Below are positions 37,044-46,492 of a stretch of DNA of 64,000 nucleotides, piece by piece (positions within the stretch are counted from its first letter, which is position 1; the number at the start of each line of letters is the position of its first letter). Under the pieces are notes generated by a model. The model had not been told where the DNA came from. It saw nothing but the letters and a program-made list of their open reading frames with translations, and did no database searches. The stretch lies in the NCBI GenBank assembly GCA_963722815.1, contig CAVROM010000003.1, positions 992,001 through 1,056,000 on the forward strand. The letters run 5' to 3'. This DNA is from DASQFQ01 sp963722815 (GTDB lineage Bacteria; Actinomycetota; Thermoleophilia; Solirubrobacterales; Solirubrobacteraceae). Both the position numbers and the translations under genes were made by a program.

Positions 37044-38116
37044 CGCTCACGACATTCGGCATCATCGGCACGGGCTGGCGCTCGGCGTTCTTCCTCCGCC
37101 TCGCGCGCGCGGCGCCCGATCGCTTCCGCGCCACCGGGGTCGTCAGCCGCTCCGCCGAGCGCGGCGCCGACATCACCGCGCGCTGGGGGCCGCCCGCGTT
37201 CCAGTCGGTGGCGGCGCTGGTGCGCGCGGGGGCGCCGGACTTCGTCATCCCGTGCGTCCCGTGGGCGGCGATGCCCGACGCCACGCGCGAGCTCGTCGGG
37301 CTCGGCGCCCGCGTGCTCGCCGAGACCCCGCCCGCGCCGGACCTGCCGGGCCTGCGGGCGCTGTGGGCCGACGTCGGCGACAGCGGCCTCGTGCAGGTCG
37401 CCGAGCAGTACCTGCTCATGCCGGGGCACGCGGCACGGCTGGCGCTCGTCGAGGAGGGCGTCATCGGCGAGCCGACGTCCGTGCAGGTCAGCTCGACGCA
37501 CCTCTACCACGCCGTCTCGATGATCCGCGGGCTGCTCGGCGTCGGCTTCGAGCCGGCGGTCGTGTCGGCGCGGGCGTTCACCGCGCCGCTGGCCGACCCG
37601 CTCAGTCCCGACGGCTGGAGCGGCGACAGCACGCCGAAGGACGCCGCGACGACGCTCGCGACGCTCAACTTCGGCGGTCGCATGGGCCTCTACGACTTCA
37701 CCGACAACCAGTGGTGGAACCCGCTGCGGGCGCGGCGCATCGTCATCCGCGGATCGAACGGCGAGATCGTCGACGACCGCGTCGTCCGCCTCGCCGACCC
37801 GACGTCGCCGGTCGAGTCCCGGCTCGTGCGCCGCCAGGCCGGCATCGACCTCAACCTCGAGGGCGTCGACCTCGACCACATCAGCTTCAACGGGCGGCTC
37901 GTCTACCGCAATCCGTTCAAGGGCACGCGGCTGTCCGAGGACGACATCGCCGTCGCCGCGCTGCTGGAGAAGACCGGTGCCTGGGCGCGCGGCGAAGGTC
38001 CCGAGCCCTACCCGCTGGCGGACGGCATGCAGGACCACCTCATCAGCCTCGCGATCGAGGAGTCGGCCGCGACCGGCCGCGACGTGACCACCACCGCCGA
38101 GGCGTGGGCCGGCTGA
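37040..38116 (+). CDS. Gfo/Idh/MocA-family NAD-dependent oxidoreductase
   Basis: Intact 358-residue protein. N-terminal Rossmann motif TFGIIGTGWRSAFFLRLARA; the usual EKP motif is replaced by AETPPAPDLPGLRA, so the catalytic Lys is absent at that place. VQVAEQYLLMPGHAARLALV and HLYHAVSMIRGLLGVGFEP follow. Family members oxidise sugars and inositols; members lacking the EKP Lys act in elimination or lyase reactions or as accessory proteins. Last gene of the overlapping operon (ATGA with the flavoprotein). Confidence 0.86.
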   Translation: MTLTTFGIIGTGWRSAFFLRLARAAPDRFRATGVVSRSAERGADITARWGPPAFQSVAALVRAGAPDFVIPCVPWAAMPDATRELVGLGARVLAETPPAPDLPGLRALWADVGDSGLVQVAEQYLLMPGHAARLALVEEGVIGEPTSVQVSSTHLYHAVSMIRGLLGVGFEPAVVSARAFTAPLADPLSPDGWSGDSTPKDAATTLATLNFGGRMGLYDFTDNQWWNPLRARRIVIRGSNGEIVDDRVVRLADPTSPVESRLVRRQAGIDLNLEGVDLDHISFNGRLVYRNPFKGTRLSEDDIAVAALLEKTGAWARGEGPEPYPLADGMQDHLISLAIEESAATGRDVTTTAEAWAG

Positions 38117-38120
38117 CGCC

Positions 38121-38924
38121 TCACCACCAGGGGTCCTCGTTGGACCGCTCGGTGCCGCCGGTCTCGTCGAGCGCGTCCAGCGCCGCCATGTCCTCGTCGG
38201 AGAGGGCGAAGTCGAAGATCTGGGCGTTCTCCGCGATCCGCTCGCGGTGCGTCGACTTCGGGATGACGATCAGCTCGCGCTGCACGCACCACCGCAGCAG
38301 CACCTGCGCCGGCGTGCGCCCGGTGCGCTCGGCGATCTCCCCGACGCGCCGGTCGGACAGGTGACGGCCGGTGCCGAGCGGGCTGTAGGCCTCGAGCGCG
38401 ACGCCGCGCTCGTCGCACGCGTCGAGCAGCGCGCGCCGGTACTTGAGCGGGCTGAACTGCACCTGGTTGACGACCGGCCGGCTGTCGGCGATCGCGAGCA
38501 GCTCGTCGAGCTGCGCCACGCTGAAGTTCGAGACGCCGATCGAGCGCGCGTAGCCGGCGGCGCGGGCACGCTCCATGCCCGGCCAGGCCCAGGTCGGGCC
38601 GCCCTGGGGCCAGTGGATGATGTAGAGGTCGACGAAGTCGATGCCCATCCGCTCGAGGCTCCGCTGCGCCTCGGCCTCGGGGTCCTCCCGCGCCGGATAG
38701 AACTTGGTGGTGATGAAGACGTCGTCGCGCGGCACGCCGCTGTCGCGCAGCGCGCGGCCGACGCTCTCCTCGTTGCCGTAGGCCTGCGCCGTGTCGATGT
38801 GGCGGTAGCCGAGCTCGAGCGCCCAGCGGACCGCCTGCTCGCACTCCGGGCCCTTCGGCACCTGCCAGACGCCGAGGCCGAGCAGCGGGATCTCGTTGTC
38901 GTCGGCGAGTACGCGTGTCGTCAT
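38121..38924 (-). CDS. Aldo/keto reductase, 2,5-diketo-gluconate reductase type
   Basis: Intact 267-residue AKR5-type reductase. EIPLLGLGVWQVPKGPECEQ, catalytic Asp/Tyr in GYRHIDTAQAYGNEESVG, Lys in VFITTKFYPAREDPE and His in DLYIIHWPQGGPTW. SIGVSNFSVAQLDELL and ELIVIPKSTHRERIAEN complete the cofactor site. The ATG at 38924 follows AAGGAGCTGG (complement). Relatives reduce keto sugar acids and small carbonyls using NADPH. Its stop lies 4 bp from the end of the Gfo/Idh/MocA gene. Confidence 0.9.
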   Translation of the reverse strand: MTTRVLADDNEIPLLGLGVWQVPKGPECEQAVRWALELGYRHIDTAQAYGNEESVGRALRDSGVPRDDVFITTKFYPAREDPEAEAQRSLERMGIDFVDLYIIHWPQGGPTWAWPGMERARAAGYARSIGVSNFSVAQLDELLAIADSRPVVNQVQFSPLKYRRALLDACDERGVALEAYSPLGTGRHLSDRRVGEIAERTGRTPAQVLLRWCVQRELIVIPKSTHRERIAENAQIFDFALSDEDMAALDALDETGGTERSNEDPWW

Positions 38925-38940
38925 GTCCAGCTCCTTCGTT

Positions 38941-40008
38941 TCAGGCAAAGATCTCGTTCAGCAGCTCGTCCCCGGCGCCCGACTCGGCCAGGAACTCGCG
39001 GCCGGCGCGGAAGGCGGCGGCCAGCGGTGTGATGTCGTGCTCGTCCGCCGTGGCGAGCGTGCGCTCGACCACCTCGCGGATCAGCGCCTCGATCTGCGCG
39101 ACGGCCTCCGGCGGCGAGGCGTCCTGGGCCACCCGCGTGTAGAGGTGGATGCCGCCGGCGTTGGCGATGAAGTCGGGCACGGCCGCGATCCCGCGGCGGT
39201 GGAGCTCCTCCACCGCGCCGGGGCCGTAGGGGACGTTCGCGCCCGGTGCGACGACCGCGCAGCGCAGGCGCGTGGCGACGTCGCGCGTGATCGAGTCCGG
39301 TCGCGCGCCGGGGACGAGCACGTCGCAGTCGAGGTCGAACAGCTCCTCGCGCGCGCGGACGCGGGCGGGGCCGTGCGCGACGAGCGCGTCGCCGTGGCGC
39401 TCGCGCAGGGCGAACAGCTCGCCGACGTCGAGCCCGTCCGGATCGGCGAGCAGCCCGTCGACGGTGCTGACGCCGACGATGCGGGCGCCCGCGCGCGCGG
39501 AGGCGAGCGCCATGCCGGCGCCGACCTTGCCGAAGCCCTCGATCGCGATCGCCGCGCCGTCGAGCGCGCGGCCGCGGTGCGCGAGCGCGGCCTCCGCGGC
39601 GGCCTTGACGCCGTGGCCGGTGGCGAGGTCGTCCATGTCGACGCCCTCGTGGCTCTGCGCCCACAGCGGCGGCGGGCCCTCCAGCGCGTGCGCGAAGTCG
39701 GCAGGGGAGGTGCCCATGTCCGGCCCGGTGAGGAAGACGTCGCTGTAGGGCTCGAGCGCCCGCCGGTACGCGGCCATGACGTCCTCGCGCGCGCCGCCGG
39801 AGAACCGCACGCCCGCCTTGGCGCCCGCGTAGGGCACGCGCCAGACCGCGAACTTCCAGGTCATCGCACGCGCGAGGCGCGCGACCTCGCCGACGTCGAC
39901 GTCGGGCAGCATCCGCGTCCCGCCCGCCGCGACCGGGAACTGGTCGTGGTCGACGACCACGAAGGCCTCGAGGCCGTGGTGGTCGTCCCGGAGCTCGATC
40001 ACGCGCAC
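38941..40008 (-). CDS. Leu/Phe/Val/Glu-type amino acid dehydrogenase
   Basis: Intact 355-residue NAD-dependent amino acid dehydrogenase. Substrate-side motif AAGGTRMLPDVDVGEVARLA and catalytic Lys in VPYAGAKAGVRFSGGARED; FLTGPDMGTSPADFAHAL follows. The NAD domain has AIAIEGFGKVGAGMALASAR, and VPDFIANAGGIHLY is near the end. Clade and substrate cannot be fixed from sequence; it deaminates a branched or aromatic amino acid or glutamate. Starts at a GTG and is separated by 17 bp from the upstream end of the aldo/keto reductase. Confidence 0.88.
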   Translation of the reverse strand: MRVIELRDDHHGLEAFVVVDHDQFPVAAGGTRMLPDVDVGEVARLARAMTWKFAVWRVPYAGAKAGVRFSGGAREDVMAAYRRALEPYSDVFLTGPDMGTSPADFAHALEGPPPLWAQSHEGVDMDDLATGHGVKAAAEAALAHRGRALDGAAIAIEGFGKVGAGMALASARAGARIVGVSTVDGLLADPDGLDVGELFALRERHGDALVAHGPARVRAREELFDLDCDVLVPGARPDSITRDVATRLRCAVVAPGANVPYGPGAVEELHRRGIAAVPDFIANAGGIHLYTRVAQDASPPEAVAQIEALIREVVERTLATADEHDITPLAAAFRAGREFLAESGAGDELLNEIFA

Positions 40009-40041
40009 GCCGTGAGCCTACTTCCGCAGTAGCCTCTGGCC

Positions 40042-40290
40042 ATGCCCAAATGGCCCGAGAACCCCGACGAGCCCGTCGACCCCGCAGTCGCGCCGCTGAT
40101 CGAGGCCGGGGAGGGCGAGGCCGAGGGCTTCGACGTCGCCGAGTCCGACCTGATCGAGCACGCCGAGCACGGCGACGAGCACGGCACCGGCGTGATCGGG
40201 CGCGACGCGGCCGGCTTCGACACGCCGGAGGACGCGGAGCTCGAGGACGGCGTCTACGGCGAAGCCGACGACGAGGATCCCGAGACCTGA
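40042..40290 (+). CDS. Small acidic hypothetical protein
   Basis: An 82-residue, strongly acidic protein (Asp and Glu make up over a third). It starts MPKWPENPDEPVDPAVAPLI and ends GVYGEADDEDPET. No domain, signal peptide or membrane span is recognised. Codon use matches the neighbours. It begins 33 bp from the divergent amino-acid dehydrogenase and overlaps the 3' end of the MarR remnant by 37 bp. Likely a real small protein because the frame is conserved-looking and starts at a clean ATG, but its role is unknown. Confidence 0.5.
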   Translation: MPKWPENPDEPVDPAVAPLIEAGEGEAEGFDVAESDLIEHAEHGDEHGTGVIGRDAAGFDTPEDAELEDGVYGEADDEDPET

Positions 40291-40541
40291 TCCAGGCCGT
40301 TCCGCTCGACGACGGCCGTCGCCAGCGTCGAGAGCCGGGAGCGCTCGGCCGGTGAGAGCGCGTCCAGCAGCCTGAGCAGTGCCGCGTCCGCTTCGGCGGT
40401 GAGCTGCTTCGCCTGCCGCCGCCCCGCGGCGGTGAGGCCGACGTGGATCGCGCGCCCGTCGTGCGGAGCGGCCTTGCGCTCCACCAGCCCGCGCGCCTCG
40501 GCCCGGTCGATCAGGCCGATGACACTCGACTTCTCGAGCAT
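40254..40541 (-). pseudogene. MarR-family regulator lacking its N-terminal half
   Basis: Remaining 95 residues begin inside the DNA-binding domain: LEKSSVIGLIDRAEARGLVE is the recognition helix and wing of MarR proteins, followed by HDGRAIHVGLTAAGRRQA and the C-terminal dimerisation helices. The N-terminal dimer helices and the first HTH helix, about 50 residues, are absent. Upstream of the ATG at 40541 the sequence switches directly to the 3' part of an alcohol dehydrogenase on the other strand. The product could not bind DNA normally. Confidence 0.8.
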
Positions 40542-40756
40542 CGCGCTCCCGTCGGCCGTGCTGCGCCGCGAACCTGCGCGTCATCGGCAGCGGCCAGGGC
40601 TCGGTCGGCACGGCCGAGATCGTCGCCCAGCTCTCGGTCCTCGCCGCCGAGATCCCCGCCCTCACCGTCGACGTGCACGCCGTTCCTCTGAGCGAGGTCG
40701 AGCGCGCGTGGAGCGCGGCCGGCGCGCCCGGGCAGCGCGTCGTGCTCACCCCGTGA
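40528..40756 (+). pseudogene. 3' fragment of a zinc-type alcohol dehydrogenase/quinone oxidoreductase
   Basis: Only the last 75 residues remain: SIALPSAVLRR, then (after a missing base near 40572) ANLRVIGSGQGSVGTAEIVA and VDVHAVPLSEVERAWSAAG to VVLTP. These match the C-terminal strand-helix of medium-chain dehydrogenases. The catalytic domain and Rossmann motif are gone. The fragment begins where the MarR remnant ends, at 40538-40545, and its stop overlaps the 3' end of the cation-efflux gene. Confidence 0.72.
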
Positions 40757-41688
40757 CGGGGGTCAGGTAGAGGCGGGCGATGACCGGGAGCTCGCGCATG
40801 ATCTCGGCGCGGACGCCGGAGAGGACGGCGGCGACCGCCTCGCCGGCGAGCCCGTCGGCGAGCTGGACGTCGGCGGCGACCAGCACCTCGGTGGGGCTGA
40901 GATAGACGGCTTCGAGGTTGGTGACGGCGTGGATCTCGGCCACGGTCTCGAGTCGCGCGCGGAGCCGATCGACGTAGCGCTCGGGCACCGACTGGTTCGT
41001 CAGCAGCGCGCGGTTGCGGCGGGTCAGCGCGGAGGCGAGGTAGCAGAGCAGCAGCCCGATCAGGATCGAAGCGAGCGCGTCGGGGAGCCCGGAGCCGGTC
41101 CACTTGTGCAGCACCAGCGCGACGAGGGCCAGCAGCGCGCCGAGCACGTCGATGGTGTCCTCGAAGTAGACGGTCACGACCGTCGGGTCGGCGCTCTCGC
41201 GCAGCAGCTCGCGCAGCGAGAGCTCGCGCCGCGCCGCCTGGGTGCGGAGTTGGCGGAGCGCCACGGTCCGGCTCAGCCCGTCGAGCACGAGCGCGATGAC
41301 GAGCACCGCGACGCCGACCCAGAACGCCTCCAGCTCGGGCGGGTGGATGAGCGCGCGGATGCCGTTCCAGATCGAGACGGCGCCGCCGACGACGAAGATG
41401 CCGATCGGCGGCGAGCAGCGCCCAGTAGTACCGCTCGGGCCCGTAGCCGAGGGGGTGCGTAGCGTCGGCCGGCCGGCGGCTGCGCCGGATCGCGACGAAG
41501 AGCAGCACCTCGTTGCCGGCGTCGGCGACGGTGTGGAGCGTCTCGGCCAGCAGCGCGGGCGACCCGGTGAACGCTGCGGCGACCCCCTTCGCCAGCGCGA
41601 TCGCGACGTTGGCCGCGAACGCCGCGAGCACGCTCCGGAGGCTCTCGTCGGACCCGACTCCTTCCGGTTCCGGTGCGGAGACGCTCAT
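40746..41688 (-). CDS. Cation diffusion facilitator (CDF) transporter (one frameshift)
   Basis: Divalent-metal:H+ antiporter of about 314 residues. N-terminal LRSVLAAFAANVAIALAKGV and the metal-site helix LLAETLHTVADAGNEVLLFV (His and Asp as ligands) are typical. Later VTVYFEDTIDVLGALLALVA has the second metal-site Asp. The C-terminal cytoplasmic domain has EIHAVTNLEAVYLSPTEVLV. The frame changes near 41415. Start ATG 41688 chosen; a GTG at 41715 is possible. The metal is probably Zn or Mn/Fe. Divergent from msrA. Confidence 0.85.
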
Positions 41689-41753
41689 GTCAGAGGAGCC
41701 ACGGTCGTGCGTCACAATAGGGGGGACAAAGACACACGGAAAAGGACACCGCG

Positions 41754-42266
41754 ATGAGCGACAACACCGAGACCGCCATCCTCGCGGGCGGCTGCTTCTG
41801 GGGGGTCCAGGAGCTGCTGCGCCACCGCGACGGGGTCATCTCCACCCGGGTCGGCTACACCGGCGGGGAGAACGACCACCCGACCTACCGCAACCACCCC
41901 GGCCACGCCGAGGCGGTCGAGATCGTCTTCGACCCCGAGCGCATCTCCTACCGGGACATCCTCGAGTTCTTCTTCCAGATCCACGATCCGACGACCAAGG
42001 ATCGCCAGGGCAACGACATCGGCAGCAGCTACCGCTCCGAGATCTTCGCCACGAGCGATGAGCAGCGCCGGGTCGCGGAGGACACGATCGCCGACGTCGA
42101 GGCCTCGGGCCTGTGGCCCGGCAAGGTCGTGACCGAGATCAGCGACGCCGTCCCGTTCTGGGAGGCGGAGCCCGAGCACCAGGACTACCTGCAGCACTAC
42201 CCCAACGGCTACACCTGCCACTACCCGCGGCCCGGCTGGAAGCTGCCGCACCGCGAGGCCGCGTAG
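41754..42266 (+). CDS. msrA: Peptide-methionine (S)-S-oxide reductase MsrA
   Basis: Intact 170-residue repair enzyme reducing methionine-S-sulfoxide. Active-site motif [20 protein letters not shown] with the catalytic Cys, [40 protein letters not shown] and the C-terminal [18 protein letters not shown] with a possible resolving Cys. ATG at 41754 is preceded by AAAAGGACA. It ends before a strong hairpin at 42280-42305. Lies 65 bp from the divergent CDF gene. Confidence 0.95.
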   Translation: MSDNTETAILAGGCFWGVQELLRHRDGVISTRVGYTGGENDHPTYRNHPGHAEAVEIVFDPERISYRDILEFFFQIHDPTTKDRQGNDIGSSYRSEIFATSDEQRRVAEDTIADVEASGLWPGKVVTEISDAVPFWEAEPEHQDYLQHYPNGYTCHYPRPGWKLPHREAA

Positions 42267-42279
42267 CCAGATCCTCGAA

Positions 42280-42305
42280 GCACGGCGGCCGCCCGGCCGC
42301 CGTGC
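42280..42305 (+). terminator. Perfect 12-bp hairpin after msrA
   Basis: GCACGGCGGCCG pairs fully with CGGCCGCCGTGC around a 2-nt loop, 13 nt after the msrA stop. No T-run follows. Likely terminates msrA transcription or protects its 3' end. Confidence 0.65.
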
Positions 42306-42315
42306 GGTACGCCGC

Positions 42316-44965
42316 GTGGCCCCTGCGGCGCTGATAGCTTGCCGCGCAATCGGAGTGGCAGGATCAACCGCCCGCAAGAAGGCCGAGGCCGCCAAGGGGC
42401 AGCTCGGCTACCCGCCCGCCGCACGCGCGCTCGCGCGCCGCGAGGCGCTGGCGAACAAGACCGGCGAGAGCCCGCGGACGATCGCCCGGACGAAGCAGGG
42501 CATGCCCTCGGTGCAGCACGCGCGGATGCTCGTCATCCCGGTCGAGTTCAACCCGCACGCCAACGACGACTTCTCGGGCTTCGCGCGCTACGACGCCAAC
42601 GACCCGTCCGGCTGCGTGACCGAGCCGGCCGGCACGGTCTTCAACGGGCCGACGCACAACCAGATCCCGAACCCCGCGCTGACCAAGCGCGACAACAACA
42701 CGCTGTGGGTGCCGGACTTCAGCCCGGACTACTACAGCAAGCTCATCTTCTCCACCCAGGGCATCACCAAGAAGGTGCGCCCGGACCTCAACGGCGGCGT
42801 GAGCATCAAGGGCCTGACCGTTCACAACTACTACCAGGAGATCTCCAAGGGCCGGTACGACCTGTCCGGCGGCGTGACGAACTGGATCCAGGTGCCGCAC
42901 TCCGAGGCGTGGTACTCGGCCGACACCTGCGAGGCCGGCTTCCAGAGCGACCAGGGCCACGCGGACAACCCGCGCGGCGACAACCAGATCACCGTCGACG
43001 CGCTCGAGGCACTCGCCAAGGCGCAGCCGAACTTCGACTGGAAGTCCTACGACGTCGAGGACCAGCAGGACGTCGACCATGACGGCAACCTGTTCGAGCC
43101 CAACGGCATCCTCGACCACGTCGTCGTCGTCCACGCGGGCGTCGACCAGTCCGACGGTGGCGGCGCGCAGGGCACCTACGCGCTGTGGGCGAACTCCAAC
43201 GTCGTCGACCCGGGCAAGGGCGGCTACGCCTTCGGCAACACCGGCTACAAGGTGTCCAACGTCACCTACCAGCCGGAGAGCGCCGAGACCGGCGTCATCG
43301 CCCACGAGTTCGGCCACGACCTGGGCCTGCCGGACCTGTACGACTCCATCAGCGGGACCGACCCGGACACGGGCTTCTGGGACATCATGAGCAGCGGCTC
43401 CCGCTCCGGCCGGCTCAACGGCATCGAGCCCACGAACATGGGCGCGTGGAGCAAGTACGTCCTCGGCTGGCTGAACCCGACCGTCCTGGACTACGGCAGC
43501 CGCAAGGCGTCCGTCACCCTCGGGCAGGCGAGCTCGCCGCCGAAGGGCACCCAGGAGGCGGTGCGCGTCAACCTTCCCGACAAGAAGGTCACGCTCGGCT
43601 CGACGCACAGCGGCGCGAACGCCTGGTGGTCGAACAACGACCAGGACTACGGCGACCAGCGCCTGACGCGCACGATCGACGTGCCGACGGGCGGTGACGT
43701 CCGCTTCTGGTCGTGGGACGACTACACGATCGAGGACCATCTGGGACTACGGCTTCATCGAGGTCTCCACGGACGGTGGCTCGAACTGGACGCAGCTCGT
43801 GGTCAAGGACGAGGCCGGCAACGTCGTATCGACGAACGAGGACCCGAACGGGAGGCTGGCCGACTTCGGCAACCTCAAGAACGGCCTCACGGGCGCCACG
43901 GACGGCTACCGCCACGACTGGGTCGACCTCACGCCCGTACGCGGGGAAGACGGTCCAGCTGCGGCTGCACTACTTCACGGACGCCGCGTTCCAGGAGCGC
44001 GGCTGGTTCGCCGACGACTTCTCGGTGACCAACGGCGGCGCCACGGTGTGGTCCGACGACGTCGAGAACGGCGATGAACGGCTGGACGGCCGTGGCCGGG
44101 ACCCAGACCGGCACGAAGGGCGGCGGCTGGAAGCGCACGTCCGGGACGCTCGAGTTCGAGCAGTACTACATCGCCGAGTGGCGCAACTTCAGCGGGTTCG
44201 ACGACGGACTCCGCTACGCGTACGCCACGCGCTGGGCCGGCGCCGACGGAGCGCGGACGGTGGACTTCACGCCGTACAACGCCCCCGGCATGCTCCTGTG
44301 GTACCGGGACTCGACGTACTCGAACAACGACGTGGCCGACCACCTGTCCGAGCCGCCGAGCATCGGGTCGAAGGGCACCGTCCTGCTCGTCGACGCGCAC
44401 CCGGACCCGGAGCACTACTACGGCGCCGCCGCGGCGGCGAACCCGAGCCTGATCGACGCGCTGCCGGGGCGCCAGCAGGCGAACGACGCCGCGTTCGGGC
44501 CGGTCGGCCGGTACCCGTTCCAGGCGTGCTTCCGCACCAACCCCGATCCGACGAAGTACTACGAGGTCGCGTGCAACCGCTTCGGCCGGCGCGGTGCCGT
44601 CCGGCGGTTCACGGACGCGATCGGCTGGTACCCGGGCTTCGAGTACCGGCCCGACCTCGACCCGGACGATCCGTTGTTCTTCCGGGACGTCGACGCTTCG
44701 GTCGTCGTGCCGTCGAAGGGCCAACCAGATCTACTCGACGCGGGTCACCGACAAGAACGGCCGCCTCGTGCGCAGCCTGTTCGGCACCGCGCTCGGTGAC
44801 GGTCACGTCGCCGGTACCGGCAACCCGCGCGACGGGCTGCCGGCGGGCGACGACGGCACGCCCGCGAACCACGCGGACCTGTCGCTCGGCGTGAAGTTCC
44901 GCGTCAAGCGCGCGAGCAGCAAGGCCGCGAAGGTCGTCGTGCGGCCCGGCCACCGGGTCCGCTAG
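42316..44965 (+). CDS. M6-family (immune inhibitor A-like) metalloprotease (frameshifted, no clear signal peptide)
   Basis: About 880 residues. The zinc site is in TGVIAHEFGHDLGLPDLYD (HExxH plus downstream Asp), and FWDIMSSGSRSG is the Met-turn region. LVIPVEFNPHANDDFSGF opens the catalytic domain. The C-terminal part has immune-inhibitor-A repeats such as SVTNGGATVWSDDVENGD and LLWYRDSTYSNNDVADHL. Frame changes near 43738, 43935, 44072 and 44722. Family members are secreted, yet the frame from GTG 42316 offers only APAALIACRAIGVAG. Upstream lies the msrA terminator, leaving no room for a normal leader. The start is therefore uncertain. Confidence 0.82.
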
Positions 44966-45008
44966 GCGCCAAGCCAGGCAGCTTGCTGCCTAGCGGGGGC
45001 TAGGCGCC
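44962..45008. repeat. Hairpin repeat, copy 2 (CTAGGCGCC type)
   Basis: Same element as at 32927-32970: CTAGGCGCCAAGCC, then hairpin AGGCAGC-TT-GCTGCCT (44976-44991), then AGCGGGGGCTAGGCGCC. It overlaps the stop of the metalloprotease and lies between convergent genes. Compared with copy 1, a C:G stem pair has become G:C on both sides, keeping the stem intact. Confidence 0.75.
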
Positions 45009-45017
45009 ACGTGAGCG

Positions 45018-45045
45018 GAGGGCCCCGGCGTTTGCCGGGGCCCTC
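45018..45045. terminator. Bidirectional terminator between metalloprotease and DHA2 pump
   Basis: GAGGGCCCCGGC and GCCGGGGCCCTC form a perfect 12-bp stem around GTTT. The arms are extended by GTGAGCG on the left and CGCTCAC on the right with a small bulge. Located between convergent genes, so it can serve both. Confidence 0.75.
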
Positions 45046-45051
45046 ACTCGC

Positions 45052-46492
45052 TCACGCCGCCGCGGCCTCGGCGACGAGCGCCGCGTCGGGCGTGATGCGC
45101 GGCGCGCGGATCGCGCCGATCAGCAGGTTGGCGACGGCCAGGCCGGCCACCACGAGCATCCCGCGCTGGAAGCCCGCCGCGAGGGCATCCGGCTGTGCGG
45201 CCCCGGCGGCGAGCGCGTCGCCGACGCGCGAGGTCGCGGCGCTCGAGACGAGCGCGAGCCCCGCGGCGCCGCCGATCTGGAACGCGCTGGTGACGATGCC
45301 CGACGCGGCGCCGGCCTGCTCGTGCAGAACCTCGGCGACCGCGGCGATCTGGTTGCTGACGCCGACGAGCGGCAGGCCGAGCCCGAACACGACGAGGCCG
45401 GGGAGCAGGTCGGCGCCGTAGCCGGCGTTCGCGCCCGCGCGGCCGAGCAGCAGCAGCCCGACGACGCCGATCGCCGATCCCGGCGACGTATACGGCGCGG
45501 GTGCCGATGCGCGTGACCAGCTGCGCGCCGACGACGGCGGACCCGATCGCGGCGACGCCCATCGGCAGGAAGTGCACGCCGGCGTCGAGCGCGCTGTCGC
45601 CGTGCACCTGCTGCAGGTAGAGCGCGGTGATGAAGAACATGCCGAGGAAGGCGGCGCCGTTGAGCCCGAGCGCGATCGCCGAGACGCTGAGGCCGCGGGT
45701 GCGGAACAGCCCCAGCGGCACGAGCGGGTCGGAGGCGCGCGACTCGACCGCGACGAACGCGCCGAGCAGCGCGACGGCGGCGCCGAGCAGGCCCAGGACC
45801 TCGGCGGAGGTCCAGCCGGCCGCGTCGGTGCGGATGATCGCGTAGACGAGCGCGAGCAGGCCCGTGCTGGCGAGCACGGCGCCGGCGAGGTCGAAGCCCT
45901 GGCCGCCGGCGCGCCGGCTCTCGGCCACGATCCGCGGCGTGGCGACCAGCCCGAGCAGCGCGAACGGGACGTTGACGAAGAAGATCCACTGCCAGCCGGC
46001 CGCGTCGACGAGCACGCCGCCGGCGACGACGCCCAGCGTGCCGCCGATCGCGGCCAGGGCGCCCCAGACGCCGAGCGCGATGTTGCGGTCGCGGCCGGCG
46101 GGGAACGTGACCGTGAGCAGCGCGAGCGCCGCGGGCGACAAGAGCGCGGCACCGATGCCCTGCACGGCCCGGACCGCGACGAGCATCTCCGGGGAGGACG
46201 CGAGACCGCCGGCCAACGAGGCGGTCGCGAACAGGCCGAGCCCGGCGAGGAAGACGCGGCGGCGGCCGAGGAGGTCGCTCGCCCGGCCGCCCAGCAGCAG
46301 CAGGCTGCCGAACGCGAGCGTGTAGGCGTTGACGACCCACTGGAGGCCGTCGACGGAGAACCCGAGATCGGTCTGGATCGCGGGAAGGGCGACGTTCACG
46401 ATCGTGACGTCGAGGACCACCATGAACTGCGCGACGGCGAGGACGGCGAGGACGAGCCACCGCGAATTTGAGTGTTGGTATGAATCATTCAT
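45052..46492 (-). CDS. DHA2-family MFS efflux transporter (one frameshift)
   Basis: About 480-residue drug:H+ antiporter with 14 spans. [40 protein letters not shown], loop SDLLGRRRVFLAGLG and motif C IGGTLGVVAGGVLVDAAGW are standard. The frame changes near 45483 (after GTRAVYVA), resuming SAIGVVGLLLLGRAG, and ends VAEAAAA at the TGA 45052-45054. The ATG at 46492 lies inside a TGAATCATTCA operator, so the divergent MarR protein very probably represses it. Confidence 0.88.

Noticed and set aside
42280..42305. Perfect hairpin as an IS or attachment-site end.
   Set aside because: No element or target duplication next to it; position after the msrA stop fits a terminator.
32941..44991. The two hairpin repeats as ends of a composite mobile element.
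   Set aside because: Same orientation, no transposase between them, and both are bound to convergent gene ends.
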